Positions 1 through 8,624 are shown, counted from the first letter of the stretch. The stretch: 64,000 bases of DNA from Chloroflexota bacterium (GCA_016234495.1 JACRBI010000040.1:186001-250000), one strand, 5' to 3'. The notes: generated by a model from the sequence alone, not told the origin. Numbers and translations are program-made.

Positions 1-1277
1 ACTTTCTCTTTCTCCTGGATTACTTTTTCCCTTTCCTGGATTGTCTTCTCCCTTTCCTGGATTGTCTTCTCCCTTTCCTGGATTGTCTTCTCCCTTTCCT
101 GGATTACGCTCTCTCCTTCAGCAAGTTTTATCTGAAGCCAGTTCTGCAATTTGATCATTTGTTTTTGGAGCTTGATAATCTCACGATTTTGCGAAACAAT
201 CATTTGCTCTTTTGCAACAACCGACCCTACAAGGGTCTTATTCTCCGTATTTATTGCCTGAAGAACCTTTTCCTTTTCATCGGCCACATTCAACAAATTA
301 ATAACGGTGACTTGTGCATTTTGCCTCCCCCAATCAGCTACCCGTGTATCTAAAACAAGCTCCTTATATTTCAGGTTTTTTTCGACAATCTTGATTAATG
401 GCCTTTCGCCAAAACCCTTGTTTAATCCCAGCCCGTTTAACTGATTTTCACATTCCTGTTCAAGATCAGCAAACCAACTCTCGGTCTGGTACTCCTTCCA
501 AACATTCATGGGGTGCTTTACTATGAGCTTACAGCATTTAACCAAATTTTCGCGGGTATCAAGCCCGCCCAACTCCAACAATTGCTTAATATATTTTTGG
601 GGATCAAAAAGCAGGTCTTCATATGCGAGCGAGAAATCAGCACAATGTTTTCCCATGAGGTAACTCAACTTCCACAGGTAATAGTAGCGCTGATAAGGGT
701 GACGGATAAGCGGGGAAGCTAAAAAGGGGAATTGTCGAATTAGATCCCGCGACCAGGTCGTAATTCGATAGGGGTCGCTGTCAATATCCTGGTCGATGTT
801 TCCAGGGAATCCTTGAATTGTGGAAATCCATTGATCGCGCGGCGAACGGTGCAAATGAACAAGAATTGCTGCGGGGAAGTTTGATCTGATCCACGGAAGC
901 CTGAAGTCGATCCGATTTTCCTGAAGCACAACCGTTTTATTCTGCGGGGGGTATGAAATGAGATAGTTAAAATAATCTTTCATTCCCTGATGCTGGTCAT
1001 TTGCCTCTAAAAATAAACGATGCACCCCAAATTCACTTTTATGAAACCGCCTTAATTGCTCAACATTTGGGTATTGATCGAAATAAGATTCCACAAAAAA
1101 ATGTCTGGTTTGCGGTGGAATTTCCAGCTTGATTAGCTCTGGCAGCTGCTCGTGCAGGGGCTCATAATACGCATGCGCGCCCGCCGCATTGCGGAAGATA
1201 TTCCATAAGAGTGTTGATCCTGAGCGGAATCTTGCGGTGATAAAAATCGGCTTATTCAAAGAGGCATATCCTACCAA
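1..1277 (-). CDS. Sulfotransferase-like protein with C-terminal heptad-repeat coiled coil (3' end outside window)
   Basis: The minus strand is open from a TTG at 1277 to the left edge with no stop in about 425 codons, read codon by codon. The N-terminus (TARFRSGSTLLWNIFR) resembles the 5'-phosphosulfate-binding loop of PAPS-dependent sulfotransferases, and VHLHRSPRDQW resembles the 3'-phosphate site, so sulfate transfer from PAPS to a carbohydrate or other acceptor is likely. The last visible part is a Lys/Gln/Glu-rich coiled coil ending in tandem IQEREKT heptads. There is no ATG at the front. TTG 1277 overlaps the upstream stop as TTGGTAG, and a second in-frame TTG at 1259 has AGGA eight bases before it. 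It is the third sulfotransferase gene in the run. The acceptor cannot be told from sequence. Confidence 0.8.
   Translation of the reverse strand, partial: MVGYASLNKPIFITARFRSGSTLLWNIFRNAAGAHAYYEPLHEQLPELIKLEIPPQTRHFFVESYFDQYPNVEQLRRFHKSEFGVHRLFLEANDQHQGMKDYFNYLISYPPQNKTVVLQENRIDFRLPWIRSNFPAAILVHLHRSPRDQWISTIQGFPGNIDQDIDSDPYRITTWSRDLIRQFPFLASPLIRHPYQRYYYLWKLSYLMGKHCADFSLAYEDLLFDPQKYIKQLLELGGLDTRENLVKCCKLIVKHPMNVWKEYQTESWFADLEQECENQLNGLGLNKGFGERPLIKIVEKNLKYKELVLDTRVADWGRQNAQVTVINLLNVADEKEKVLQAINTENKTLVGSVVAKEQMIVSQNREIIKLQKQMIKLQNWLQIKLAEGESVIQEREKTIQEREKTIQEREKTIQEREKVIQEKEK
14..118 (-). repeat. 21-bp tandem repeat encoding heptads
   Basis: Five 21-base units begin at 14, 35, 56, 77 and 98 (plus-strand unit cctggattgtcttctcccttt). 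The middle three are identical and the outer two have a few changes. On the minus strand each encodes the heptad I-Q-E-R-E-K-T/V, continuing a predicted coiled coil past the window edge. The period is exactly seven codons and the frame stays open, so this is a coding minisatellite. Confidence 0.9.
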
Positions 1278-2161
1278 TGGAGGTCTTTCTCATAACCAGT
1301 ATCAATCAAGACCTGACCATATTTTTTTTTAAATTCTTCCTTAACCCTGTCCGTAAAGTGATTTTTCCAATCGCCAACGATCCCTTTTCGATAATGGGAA
1401 GTGACATCTTCTTCCCCACGCTTGCGGCCGCTGGCAGATTCGAATTGATTGCCAGAAATGATGTCGTGCAATTTCTCATGCCCGACATTAATTTCGCAGA
1501 AGTTTATCATTTTCTCAAACTCGGAGAATGGGTCTTTGATCAACTCCTCGTATTTGAAGCGCAGCACATTAATATCACCCAGCCATGAGGTCTGTATCTT
1601 GGCCAGTTGTACTCTGTCTTTTATTAAATAGATAAGCCCATCTTCTTCGCTCGTGTGATTCAGGGTATCACGAAAGTTCTTCATTCCTTCATGCACAAGA
1701 GTATGGCTGATTTTCTCGCTGAAGTAAAGCGATACCATGGTATCCCGCAAATCGCGAATCACAAAGAAGCATTTGTAGGGAAGTTTCCTGACGCCGAACT
1801 GCCACCAATTACCGACCACACGGCGCGGATAATGGATCAACTCACTTAGGTAAGTTTTAGGGGCAATCCTGTTATAAACGAGGTGTTCGAAATATTCACG
1901 ATCTGTATAAACTGTTCCATAGATCCCGCCCGGCAGGACAGGTTCAACTCGCATTTGCTGATTATTGGGATCCATAAAAACCTGATAACGTGTTGTCCTG
2001 CGGACTAGTTTTCCAGCAAACAGGAGGCGCGTAGGTGCGGGGTTTACCCTCGCCGGAACGAACCGCTCAGGCGCGCATTGCTTCAGGATCTCAGCCACCC
2101 ATTGGGAACCCGCCTTCCAGTGGGTAATGTGAAAAATAGTCGGAAGAGGTGCGCCTACCAA
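1271..2161 (-). CDS. Sulfotransferase domain protein
   Basis: This 296-residue protein has IFHITHWKAGSQWV at the N-terminus (PAPS 5'-phosphosulfate loop) and FFVIRDLRDTMVSLYFS (3'-phosphate-binding RDxRD...S segment), the two signatures of the sulfotransferase superfamily. The C-terminal RKGIVGDWKNHFT segment resembles the family's RKGxxGDW motif. It probably sulfates a glycan or small acceptor with PAPS. It starts at TTG 2161, overlapping the stop of the preceding gene by seven bases (TTGGTAG), which suggests translational coupling. It is paralogous to the preceding gene, sharing the ITH-K-GSQWV and VIRD-RD-SLYFS blocks and the ending YGQxLIDTGYEKDxxW. It has no signal peptide or membrane segment, so it should act in the cytoplasm before export. 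Confidence 0.85.
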   Translation of the reverse strand: MVGAPLPTIFHITHWKAGSQWVAEILKQCAPERFVPARVNPAPTRLLFAGKLVRRTTRYQVFMDPNNQQMRVEPVLPGGIYGTVYTDREYFEHLVYNRIAPKTYLSELIHYPRRVVGNWWQFGVRKLPYKCFFVIRDLRDTMVSLYFSEKISHTLVHEGMKNFRDTLNHTSEEDGLIYLIKDRVQLAKIQTSWLGDINVLRFKYEELIKDPFSEFEKMINFCEINVGHEKLHDIISGNQFESASGRKRGEEDVTSHYRKGIVGDWKNHFTDRVKEEFKKKYGQVLIDTGYEKDLHW

Positions 2162-2994
2162 TTCATGTCCTTTTCATAACCGGTATCGATCAACAGTTGA
2201 CCATAGCGCAGCTTGACCTCTTCTTTTATCTTGTCAGTGAAATAATTCCGCCAATCTCCAACGATGCCCTTTCGATGGTGCGCTGTGACATCCTCCTCGC
2301 CTTTGTGGCGGCCGGTCATTTTCTCGAAGGAGTTGCGCTCGACCACATTACGCACGTGCATTGGGTTAATTTCCATTTGACAATAGCCGAGTATTTTTGA
2401 AAAAGTAACAAGCTCATCTGCAACCAGTTCTTCATAGCGTATCAACAGCGCATCACCCTTTTGCCAGACAGGCAGCCATGTCCTTTGTATATCGCTGATG
2501 GCGCTGCCTCTCTGGCTGATCAGATACAAAAAGCCATCTTCAAAGTTTAGTTCATTCAGGGCTTTCCTTCCATCGCCTACGTTGCTTGCGGCAAGGACGG
2601 GATGACTGACCTTCAGGCTGAAGTATAGCGATACAAGCGCGTCGCGAATATCACGAATAACAACGAACTGGCGTCTTGGTTCTTTTTTAATGTGAAAGTT
2701 GTACCAGTTTTTTAGCAAGGCGCGCGTTCCCGGACCTTCCTTATACAGCCGTAATCTGAGTATAAAAATATAAGAAACAAGCACCAAATCCAGGCGGTGT
2801 TTTGGGATATATAACGTAGGATAAATTGCGCCGGGAACTAACGGTCCTGATTTTAAATGACCTACTCCCACCTTTGGATCAATTAATCTTTCAGGAGCGC
2901 ATTCTTTAAGAACCTGCATTACCCATTGTGAACCTGATTTTACATGAGTAATATGAAAGATTGTTGGATTAAACGGGTTAATTGTTTTTTTCAT
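2155..2994 (-). CDS. Sulfotransferase domain protein (paralogue)
   Basis: Start ATG 2994 (MKKTINPFNPTIFHITH) gives 279 residues. The frame is open further upstream, but that would overlap the exporter ATPase gene and add unrelated sequence. IFHITHVKSGSQWV and FVVIRDIRDALVSLYFS are the two PAPS-binding blocks, and the RKGIVGDWRNYFT block is also present. The role is inferred to be PAPS-dependent sulfation of an acceptor. It lies 28 bases downstream of the Wzt-like ATPase stop, on the same strand, and is the closest paralogue of the next gene. The context links sulfation to an exported glycan. Confidence 0.87.
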   Translation of the reverse strand: MKKTINPFNPTIFHITHVKSGSQWVMQVLKECAPERLIDPKVGVGHLKSGPLVPGAIYPTLYIPKHRLDLVLVSYIFILRLRLYKEGPGTRALLKNWYNFHIKKEPRRQFVVIRDIRDALVSLYFSLKVSHPVLAASNVGDGRKALNELNFEDGFLYLISQRGSAISDIQRTWLPVWQKGDALLIRYEELVADELVTFSKILGYCQMEINPMHVRNVVERNSFEKMTGRHKGEEDVTAHHRKGIVGDWRNYFTDKIKEEVKLRYGQLLIDTGYEKDMNW

Positions 2995-3022
2995 TTTATT
3001 TCCGGGCATACACGCCTCAAAA

Positions 3023-4444
3023 TTATTGGGACGGAATTTGCCGCGTCCTTTCATTGACTGCCTGAAATTCGAACTTCCCCGGCAGAGATGCGAGCCCGCC
3101 AAACAATTGTTCAGGTTTTTCAACGATTGGCGGCATTAAATGAATGGCAAGCACACCTTCAGCCCTGCAAAGGCGTTTCATCCCCCGGATCAACCCAACA
3201 TAGGAGCCATCCAGAATTAAATTATCAATGACTTCCGAGGAGGCAGTGAACAGGTCCAGGTTGATAATATAACTTTGGGCCGCAAGGTCCAGTTTGATCG
3301 CATGGTGGAAGCGCACTAAATATCCTTTTGGAAGAATTGACGGCAAACTGGCAATATCCTGCAAGGATAATTTGCTGTGTAGGAGGAGATTCCGCTCATC
3401 TCGAATCTCCACCTGGGCGACAGGTAATTCAACTGTCTCGAGAAGCTCAAACTCGAAATAAAAATGCATAGTTTCGCCCTGCCGGAAAACCAGCGAGGCA
3501 TCCCCTTTTTCGTCGAGCACGGCAAATTGAGCCAGGCTGGCGCTGCCTCCCTGGTTTTGTTTCTTTGCAAGAGTAAGCGCGCGCGGCCAGAAACCCGGCT
3601 CTTTCTGGTTTTCGATAAATTCAGCGGCGTATTTTTCAACATCACTTTCCGGAACTCCACTTTCCAATAACTCCTGAGAGACAACCTGCGCGACCTGTCT
3701 GGCCTGTGACTGGCCGCGTAGTTTGGTAAATGCCCGGATCGCCACGACGGGATCTCCATCGTGGATGATGCATCCCGCATTCATCAGGACGACCCTGTCA
3801 CAGTAACGCTGAATAATGCCCATGCTGTGCGTCACCAAAATAATGGCTGTCTCTTTTTTTATCAGGTCGTCAAGCCGTGCAAAACATTTTTGTTTAAAAA
3901 AGATATCACCGACAGCCAGCACTTCGTCAAGAATCAAGATGTCACAGTCAATAAATGCGAACATTGAAAAGGAAAGACGGGTGCGCATGCCGGTGGAATA
4001 CATGCTGATTGGACGGTCAAAGAATTCCCCGAGTTCTGAAAACTCCCTGATCTCCTCAAGGCGTTCCTCCACGTACCCCTGGGGCAGTTCCAAAAGCTGC
4101 GCGCTCCGCAGCACATTTTCCCGCCCAGTAAGCTCCAGATCCAAACCAGAACCAAGTTCAAGCAGGGAAAGCACCCGCCCGCTTGTGTTATACCGTCCCA
4201 TGGTCGGCGTTAACACACCTGTGATCATTTTTAGCAGGGTACTTTTTCCGGCACCATTCGGGCCAATAATGCCGAGGAATTCGCCTTTATGAACATTAAG
4301 TGAGACATTCCTTACGGCCCAAAAATCCTTGTGATAGTCCTGCCGGCCAAATGTCATCCATTCCTTCATTCGATCCCATGGATTGGGGTATATTTTGAAT
4401 CGTTTTCCCAGATCTTCAATGCTCAGAGCCACTTCCTTTTTCAT
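3023..4444 (-). CDS. Polysaccharide/teichoic-acid-type ABC exporter ATPase with Wzt-like C-terminal domain
   Basis: This 473-residue protein starts at ATG 4444, which shares ATGA with the permease stop. Residues 1-250 are an ABC ATPase: Walker A GPNGAGKST (about 61-69), signature YSTGMRTRLSF (about 149-159), Walker B DILILDEVLAVGD, and a switch His in VTHSMG. This YSTGM-type signature and the KxYxxPxDRxKEW start are typical of the Wzt/TagH/KpsT group. Residues about 300-460 form a beta-rich Wzt-type C-terminal domain, which in the O-antigen system recognises the modified end of the exported glycan. With the adjacent permease it should move a lipid-linked glycan across the inner membrane. Downstream sulfotransferases could modify that glycan. 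Confidence 0.9.
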   Translation of the reverse strand: MKKEVALSIEDLGKRFKIYPNPWDRMKEWMTFGRQDYHKDFWAVRNVSLNVHKGEFLGIIGPNGAGKSTLLKMITGVLTPTMGRYNTSGRVLSLLELGSGLDLELTGRENVLRSAQLLELPQGYVEERLEEIREFSELGEFFDRPISMYSTGMRTRLSFSMFAFIDCDILILDEVLAVGDIFFKQKCFARLDDLIKKETAIILVTHSMGIIQRYCDRVVLMNAGCIIHDGDPVVAIRAFTKLRGQSQARQVAQVVSQELLESGVPESDVEKYAAEFIENQKEPGFWPRALTLAKKQNQGGSASLAQFAVLDEKGDASLVFRQGETMHFYFEFELLETVELPVAQVEIRDERNLLLHSKLSLQDIASLPSILPKGYLVRFHHAIKLDLAAQSYIINLDLFTASSEVIDNLILDGSYVGLIRGMKRLCRAEGVLAIHLMPPIVEKPEQLFGGLASLPGKFEFQAVNERTRQIPSQ

Positions 4445-5223
4445 AGAGAATCCTTTATGTCTGAGTAAAGTTTCGTTGCTGTGAAAATACCGGCCATTGA
4501 AAAAAGGATGACCCAAAAAACCATAAATCCCCAAGCGGTTGCAGAAGGTACACTCTGTTCCGTCAATATTTCACGAAAGGATGTGATGAAATAATATGGG
4601 GGATTCCAGCGCAGGAGTGGGCGGACAAATTCCGGAAAAATATCATCCTTAAACAGGATTGGCAGAGTCCAGCGCCAAAGCTGTAGAATCGGATTAAGAA
4701 TTTCGCCAACATCCGGAATCAGTGTGTGCAAATGTGAAAGAGTTAATGAAATGCCCATCCCCATCAGTTGGAATAAGAATCCGATCACAGGAATTAAGAG
4801 TAATGTCCAATTAAGTCTATTGCCAAACAGAAGGACAACTGGTATCAGGATCACAGAATAGATCAACAATGTAAAATAGGACAGCAATGAATTTTTTGCA
4901 ACGAAGACCGCGGGGGGCATTGCAAGCCGGTTCAAATACAGGCGGTTGGCTATCAAGACCGTCGCGCCTTTGTTCAGGTTTTCAACAAAAGCAAGCCAGG
5001 GAAACAATCCCGTGCAAAGAAAGATAACATAATCAGAAGGGCGCTGGCCGCCAGTGCGCAGATTGATCACATAGGAGAAGACAACCGTGTAAACAAGGAC
5101 TTCAAGCAATGGGTTGACAAAAAACCAGAAGAAGCCCACTGTAGTGCCTGCATATCTGTAACGTAATTCAGTCCAGAAGGAACCGAGCAGGTAACGCCGA
5201 TACCGTGAAAGGGAGTTGATCAT
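4441..5223 (-). CDS. ABC-2 type polysaccharide export permease (Wzm/TagG-like)
   Basis: This 260-residue protein has an amphipathic N-terminus (SLSRYRRYLLGSFWTELRYRYAG) and six hydrophobic segments, the usual ABC-2 layout, including VGFFWFFVNPLLEVLVYTVVFSYVINLR near the front. In this family the permease forms the channel for a lipid-linked polysaccharide and pairs with the ATPase encoded directly downstream with a 4-base ATGA overlap. A TATACT hexamer ends six bases before the ATG, so the operon may begin with a leaderless message. The gene order (permease, ATPase, sulfotransferases) supports a glycan export operon. Confidence 0.9.
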   Translation of the reverse strand: MINSLSRYRRYLLGSFWTELRYRYAGTTVGFFWFFVNPLLEVLVYTVVFSYVINLRTGGQRPSDYVIFLCTGLFPWLAFVENLNKGATVLIANRLYLNRLAMPPAVFVAKNSLLSYFTLLIYSVILIPVVLLFGNRLNWTLLLIPVIGFLFQLMGMGISLTLSHLHTLIPDVGEILNPILQLWRWTLPILFKDDIFPEFVRPLLRWNPPYYFITSFREILTEQSVPSATAWGFMVFWVILFSMAGIFTATKLYSDIKDSL

Positions 5224-5229
5224 TTTTTT

Positions 5230-5235
5230 AGTATA
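5230..5235 (-). promoter_or_regulatory. -10 element of the exporter operon (leaderless)
   Basis: TATACT on the minus strand, preceded by GG, ends exactly six bases (all A) before the ATG at 5223. Transcription would start at or next to the start codon. No ribosome-binding site fits in that space. Confidence 0.55.
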
Positions 5236-5287
5236 CCAAAATCCCCCCGTATGGCAGTTTGAATTCAGGAATATTCAAAGCCACGGC

Positions 5288-5321
5288 AAAGCGGGCGCTC
5301 ATTGTTGAACGCCCGCTTTGT
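5288..5321 (-). terminator. Hairpin after the large subtilase gene
   Basis: AAAGCGGGCG and CGCCCGCTTT form a perfect 10-bp stem around a loop of about 12 bases, just past the stop of the minus-strand protease gene and before the exporter operon. The U-tract is only the three T of the stem, so it is a modest intrinsic terminator. Confidence 0.6.
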
Positions 5322-5332
5322 GTTACTTGACC

Positions 5333-7963
5333 TTATGGAGCCCACTGTAAACTGGCCAGGTCAAACCAGGCTGTTCCAGAACTTTTCCCATAGGTTAGGT
5401 AATATTCGATGCGGGTATAGTTTGCCATGGCCGTGTATGGAATCGACAGTCGTTTGTTTTCATAAGTCCCCGGCTTAAGCACAATAGTACGCCTATCCAT
5501 TACAGTTGTCCCATCAAAGAATTTTATCTGAACACGATATGGATCGGCATCATCAGGAACATTACTGCCTTTAGAGACAACAAATATCTGGAAATCATCT
5601 CCGGCAACTCCGCTCTTGTTGATGACTTGATATAAATGTTTTAGGGTGCCATCTCCCACCAACCTCATGGAATTTGTAAGGTGGAATGCCCAAATTGAAT
5701 CCACCGCATTCAAACCGCCGGGGTTGATCAATGTCCGTGACCAGATTGTAGGCAATAGATCAGCCGTATAGGATTCAAATGAACGATTCGTCAATAATTG
5801 AGATCCCGGTATGGCATTGCCATTCACATACAGGGTAAACGGTGAGTTAGGGGCATCACTTGGCAAATTTATGATTCCAGTATCCGTCCCCAACTCCGGC
5901 GACAGGTAGGTAACATTAAAAGTACATGTTTGCCCGGCAGGAATCACAGCATTACTGCACAAATCGTTACCGATAATAAAATCAGGGTTTGTACCAGAAA
6001 CAACACCCATGGTTAAAGGTCCGGCAGTTGTGTTGGTAACTGTGGCGATCTGTGGCGGATTTGATGTGCGGTACATCTGATTGCCAAAATTCATTTCGGT
6101 CGGGGCCATGTTCGGGCTGGGCAGGGGCGTTCCATACAAAATCAATTCCCAATTATCAAACGTGCCATTACCGGTGCCGCCAGATTCATCCGTCACAGCC
6201 AAGGTCCATGTTCCAGCAGATGATTCTCCCCAATCTCGGATGCTCATAAACTTCCAGTTGGTAAAATTAGAGCCAGAGTCATTGAGACGAGGCGCTGCCA
6301 GGGTACTTATAATGCCTGAAGGAGCGGTAAGTGTCACCCTCAGGTCACCGCGAAAATCATGCGTGGAATTAAATACGACCTCTACATGTTCCAGCTTTAT
6401 ATTCTGAGGAACGTTAAAAGTGCTTGTAACAGGATAATATACGACCACTGGCGGATCGCTTGGATTTAAAAGGGGCTCATTTACTGGTATTACCCCCGAT
6501 GAAATGGCATATGCAGGCCCAACATTAGTCCAGGTTTTTGCCATAGTAACTGCTGCTGCAGCATCTACTATTCCAAAGCCATATTGGTGATTTAGATAAT
6601 AACCAGCATTATTGATCGCCCAGGAAACTCCAGAGATATTATGATTTGCTGTTTGGGCGAGAATGTGCTGAACATCGCGCCAGCCAAGGTTTGGGTTGGC
6701 TTGCAGCATCAAAGCTACGACACCGGACACAAGCGGGGCTGCGGATGAAGTACCGCCAAAAGTGCTTGTACAATTGCCGGCTGTTCCAGCCGCCGTGTTG
6801 TACCCTACATTTCCAGCAAGGTCAGTAGTGGTAATACCTGTGGTATTTCCACTACTGGGAGCCATAATAAACAAAGCCGCACCTGGTTCGCTGTAATAGG
6901 ATTGAATACCAGCATCATCCACGGCGCCAATAGCAATGGTATAACGGGAATTAGCGTAACCATCAAAATTCACATTATCGTTATCAACCTTTCCATTTCC
7001 AGCCGCCCAAACATAAATGGAGCCTTTACCGTTGCGGCCGGTGGTGATTCCGCTTTCCAAAGCCGCCAAGGTTAATGGCCCGGGTCCCTGCAATGTCACC
7101 CCATCGTCATACGGTCCCCAGCTATTACTGTAAATCGAATTTGTATTGGGCGCATATGTGAGAGCGGATGCTTCCTGGGCATCTGTTGTTGCCTCAGCAA
7201 TCAACCGGATGCCAGCCAGCCCCGCATCATAAGCGACGCCAACGCCGCAAGATGAGCCGTCATTGTTGGCAGCAGCCACACCAGAGGCAGCTGTGCCATG
7301 ATTATCAGGGCATGAATATATAAATCCAGTGGCTGCATCAGTGCAAGTGTTATTCGGGTCAGGCATAGGGTCGTTGTCACCCGGGTAAATCCCCACGAAA
7401 CCATCAGGGCCATTAAAATCCCAACTGCCGGCGGAAACATATTGCGCCGAAAGGTCTGGGTGGGTGTATTGCAAGCCGTCATCCACCACAGCAATGGTGA
7501 CGCCGCTGCCGGTGTAGCCGGTATCCAGCGCCCAGGCGGACGGTACATTCGCGTCTGCCAGATGCCATTGATTGGGATACAACGGGTCGGTGATGACACG
7601 CTTGCTTTGCTGGCGCGCGATCTGCTGATTGAACCATACCACCTGCGAGCTTGCGGCAAACACATCCGCCGCCGCAGTGGCTTCGGCGTCACTGCCCGGA
7701 ATGCGGAACAGATAATAGTCGGTCAGTGAGCCGATCTGACCTAAATTCTCCGCGCCCATTTGCTGCGCCAGTTGATTCGGGTCTGCGCCCGGCGCCACCT
7801 GCACCGCCCAGGTATCAGTGACAGTGCCCGTGCCGGTCTGCTGGGCAAGCGGCTGCGCCTTCACTGAAGCGGCGGGAGCCACGCTGGTTCCCAGTACCGA
7901 GATCAACACGAAAAAAGCGCAAAGAATCCGCGCTGTTGACTTTGATGGTAGAAGTCTGCTCAT
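5333..7963 (-). CDS. Secreted subtilisin-like serine protease (S8) with P-domain and surface domains
   Basis: This 876-residue protein has a signal peptide (about 1-36, cleavage near VKA-QP), a propeptide (about 50-122, ending RQQSKR), then the S8 catalytic domain: Asp161 in VVDDG, His in NHGTAASG (about 222) and Ser in GGTSSAAPLVSG (about 405). This kexin-like catalytic domain is followed by a P/Homo-B domain (VPQNIKLEHVEVVFNSTHDFRGDL) and an ASPM/SPD-2/Hydin-like beta domain (NMAPTEMNFGNQ). The C-terminal about 150 residues look like another beta domain. It should be an exported endoprotease. The upstream lipoprotein gene resembles its propeptide and may act on it. The C-terminal domains may bind cell surface or substrate. 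Confidence 0.93.
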   Translation of the reverse strand: MSRLLPSKSTARILCAFFVLISVLGTSVAPAASVKAQPLAQQTGTGTVTDTWAVQVAPGADPNQLAQQMGAENLGQIGSLTDYYLFRIPGSDAEATAAADVFAASSQVVWFNQQIARQQSKRVITDPLYPNQWHLADANVPSAWALDTGYTGSGVTIAVVDDGLQYTHPDLSAQYVSAGSWDFNGPDGFVGIYPGDNDPMPDPNNTCTDAATGFIYSCPDNHGTAASGVAAANNDGSSCGVGVAYDAGLAGIRLIAEATTDAQEASALTYAPNTNSIYSNSWGPYDDGVTLQGPGPLTLAALESGITTGRNGKGSIYVWAAGNGKVDNDNVNFDGYANSRYTIAIGAVDDAGIQSYYSEPGAALFIMAPSSGNTTGITTTDLAGNVGYNTAAGTAGNCTSTFGGTSSAAPLVSGVVALMLQANPNLGWRDVQHILAQTANHNISGVSWAINNAGYYLNHQYGFGIVDAAAAVTMAKTWTNVGPAYAISSGVIPVNEPLLNPSDPPVVVYYPVTSTFNVPQNIKLEHVEVVFNSTHDFRGDLRVTLTAPSGIISTLAAPRLNDSGSNFTNWKFMSIRDWGESSAGTWTLAVTDESGGTGNGTFDNWELILYGTPLPSPNMAPTEMNFGNQMYRTSNPPQIATVTNTTAGPLTMGVVSGTNPDFIIGNDLCSNAVIPAGQTCTFNVTYLSPELGTDTGIINLPSDAPNSPFTLYVNGNAIPGSQLLTNRSFESYTADLLPTIWSRTLINPGGLNAVDSIWAFHLTNSMRLVGDGTLKHLYQVINKSGVAGDDFQIFVVSKGSNVPDDADPYRVQIKFFDGTTVMDRRTIVLKPGTYENKRLSIPYTAMANYTRIEYYLTYGKSSGTAWFDLASLQWAP

Positions 7964-8160
7964 TCTGTCTCCTTATGATTGCACGATCAATTTCAAAAAT
8001 TCTCTGCCGCACATTTTTTCTTTTACCGCGAAGAAGCGAAGAACGCAAAATTTTTAAGGATTTTTTGGTTTCCTCACCGCACTGGCGCAAGCGGCTTTGC
8101 CTTGGCGGACTTCGCGGTGAGAATTCTTAATTTGTACGGTAGCCAAATGAAAAAAAAACT
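7964..8160. repeat. Imperfect inverted-repeat spacer
   Basis: This is a spacer between the protease and the propeptide-like lipoprotein. Its core (about 8024-8114) starts TTTTACCGCGAAG and ends CTTCGCGGTGAGAA, forming a long imperfect hairpin with partly matching inner arms. The same wording (TTACCGCGAAGA...GCAAAG) recurs at 62530-62612. I see no gene in it. Confidence 0.55.
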
Positions 8161-8553
8161 TTAGTTACACGCGTCCGCAGGCTGTTCATTTTGATCGCCG
8201 TTCCGTTTGTTTTGCTGGCGGGGAATCTGCCGCTCCAGCCAGAGCACGCGTTCATCGTTTGCCATTGGGTCAAGCCCGTCTTCGTTCAGGATTTTACATG
8301 CCCGGCGGAACAAATATGTATCCTGCAAAGTTCCTATCTGCCCGAGGTTCTCGGCGCCGTATTCAAGGGCAAGCTGATCAGGGTCAACACCAGTTGCCAG
8401 ACGGACAGCCCACTCGTTGGTGATTATCGGTTCTGTTATCTGCTCCAGAGGTTGTGACGGCGAATTATCCTGCGAGTTTGGCGTTGATCGAATCGTCGAA
8501 CAGCCCGATAAAAATAATAACGCAAATCCCAGCAGAACACATTGAAACTTCAT
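8161..8553 (-). CDS. Lipoprotein consisting of a stand-alone subtilase propeptide-like domain
   Basis: This 130-residue protein starts at ATG 8553. A hydrophobic signal ends in the lipobox LSGC (Cys18), so it should be lipidated and cell-surface anchored. After a Pro/Ser/Gln-rich linker, residues 46-117 match residues 50-122 of the neighbouring large subtilase: over the first 38 aligned positions 25 are identical (for example GAENLGQIG). The match ends at QQNKR, where the protease begins its catalytic domain. No catalytic residues follow. In subtilases the propeptide folds and inhibits its enzyme, so this may be a membrane-tethered inhibitor or folding helper. The alternative is a remnant of a duplicated protease. 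A TATAAT at 8575-8580 suggests its own promoter. Confidence 0.75.
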   Translation of the reverse strand: MKFQCVLLGFALLFLSGCSTIRSTPNSQDNSPSQPLEQITEPIITNEWAVRLATGVDPDQLALEYGAENLGQIGTLQDTYLFRRACKILNEDGLDPMANDERVLWLERQIPRQQNKRNGDQNEQPADACN

Positions 8554-8574
8554 GACGCAGAAACTCTCATTCGC

Positions 8575-8580
8575 ATTATA
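8575..8580 (-). promoter_or_regulatory. -10 element for the propeptide-like lipoprotein
   Basis: TATAAT (TTGTATAATGCG) on the minus strand lies 21 bases before ATG 8553. This leaves a short 5' leader with a weak GAGAG Shine-Dalgarno-like stretch. It suggests expression separate from the subtilase upstream. Confidence 0.45.
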
Positions 8581-8624
8581 CAATGCCGAAACCAGCTTGT
8601 TTGCGTACAGAATTGTCAGGGCGT

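Noticed and set aside
14-118. Regular 21-base repeats as a CRISPR array
   Set aside because: There are no spacers between units, the period is exactly seven codons and the reading frame stays open, so it is a coding minisatellite.
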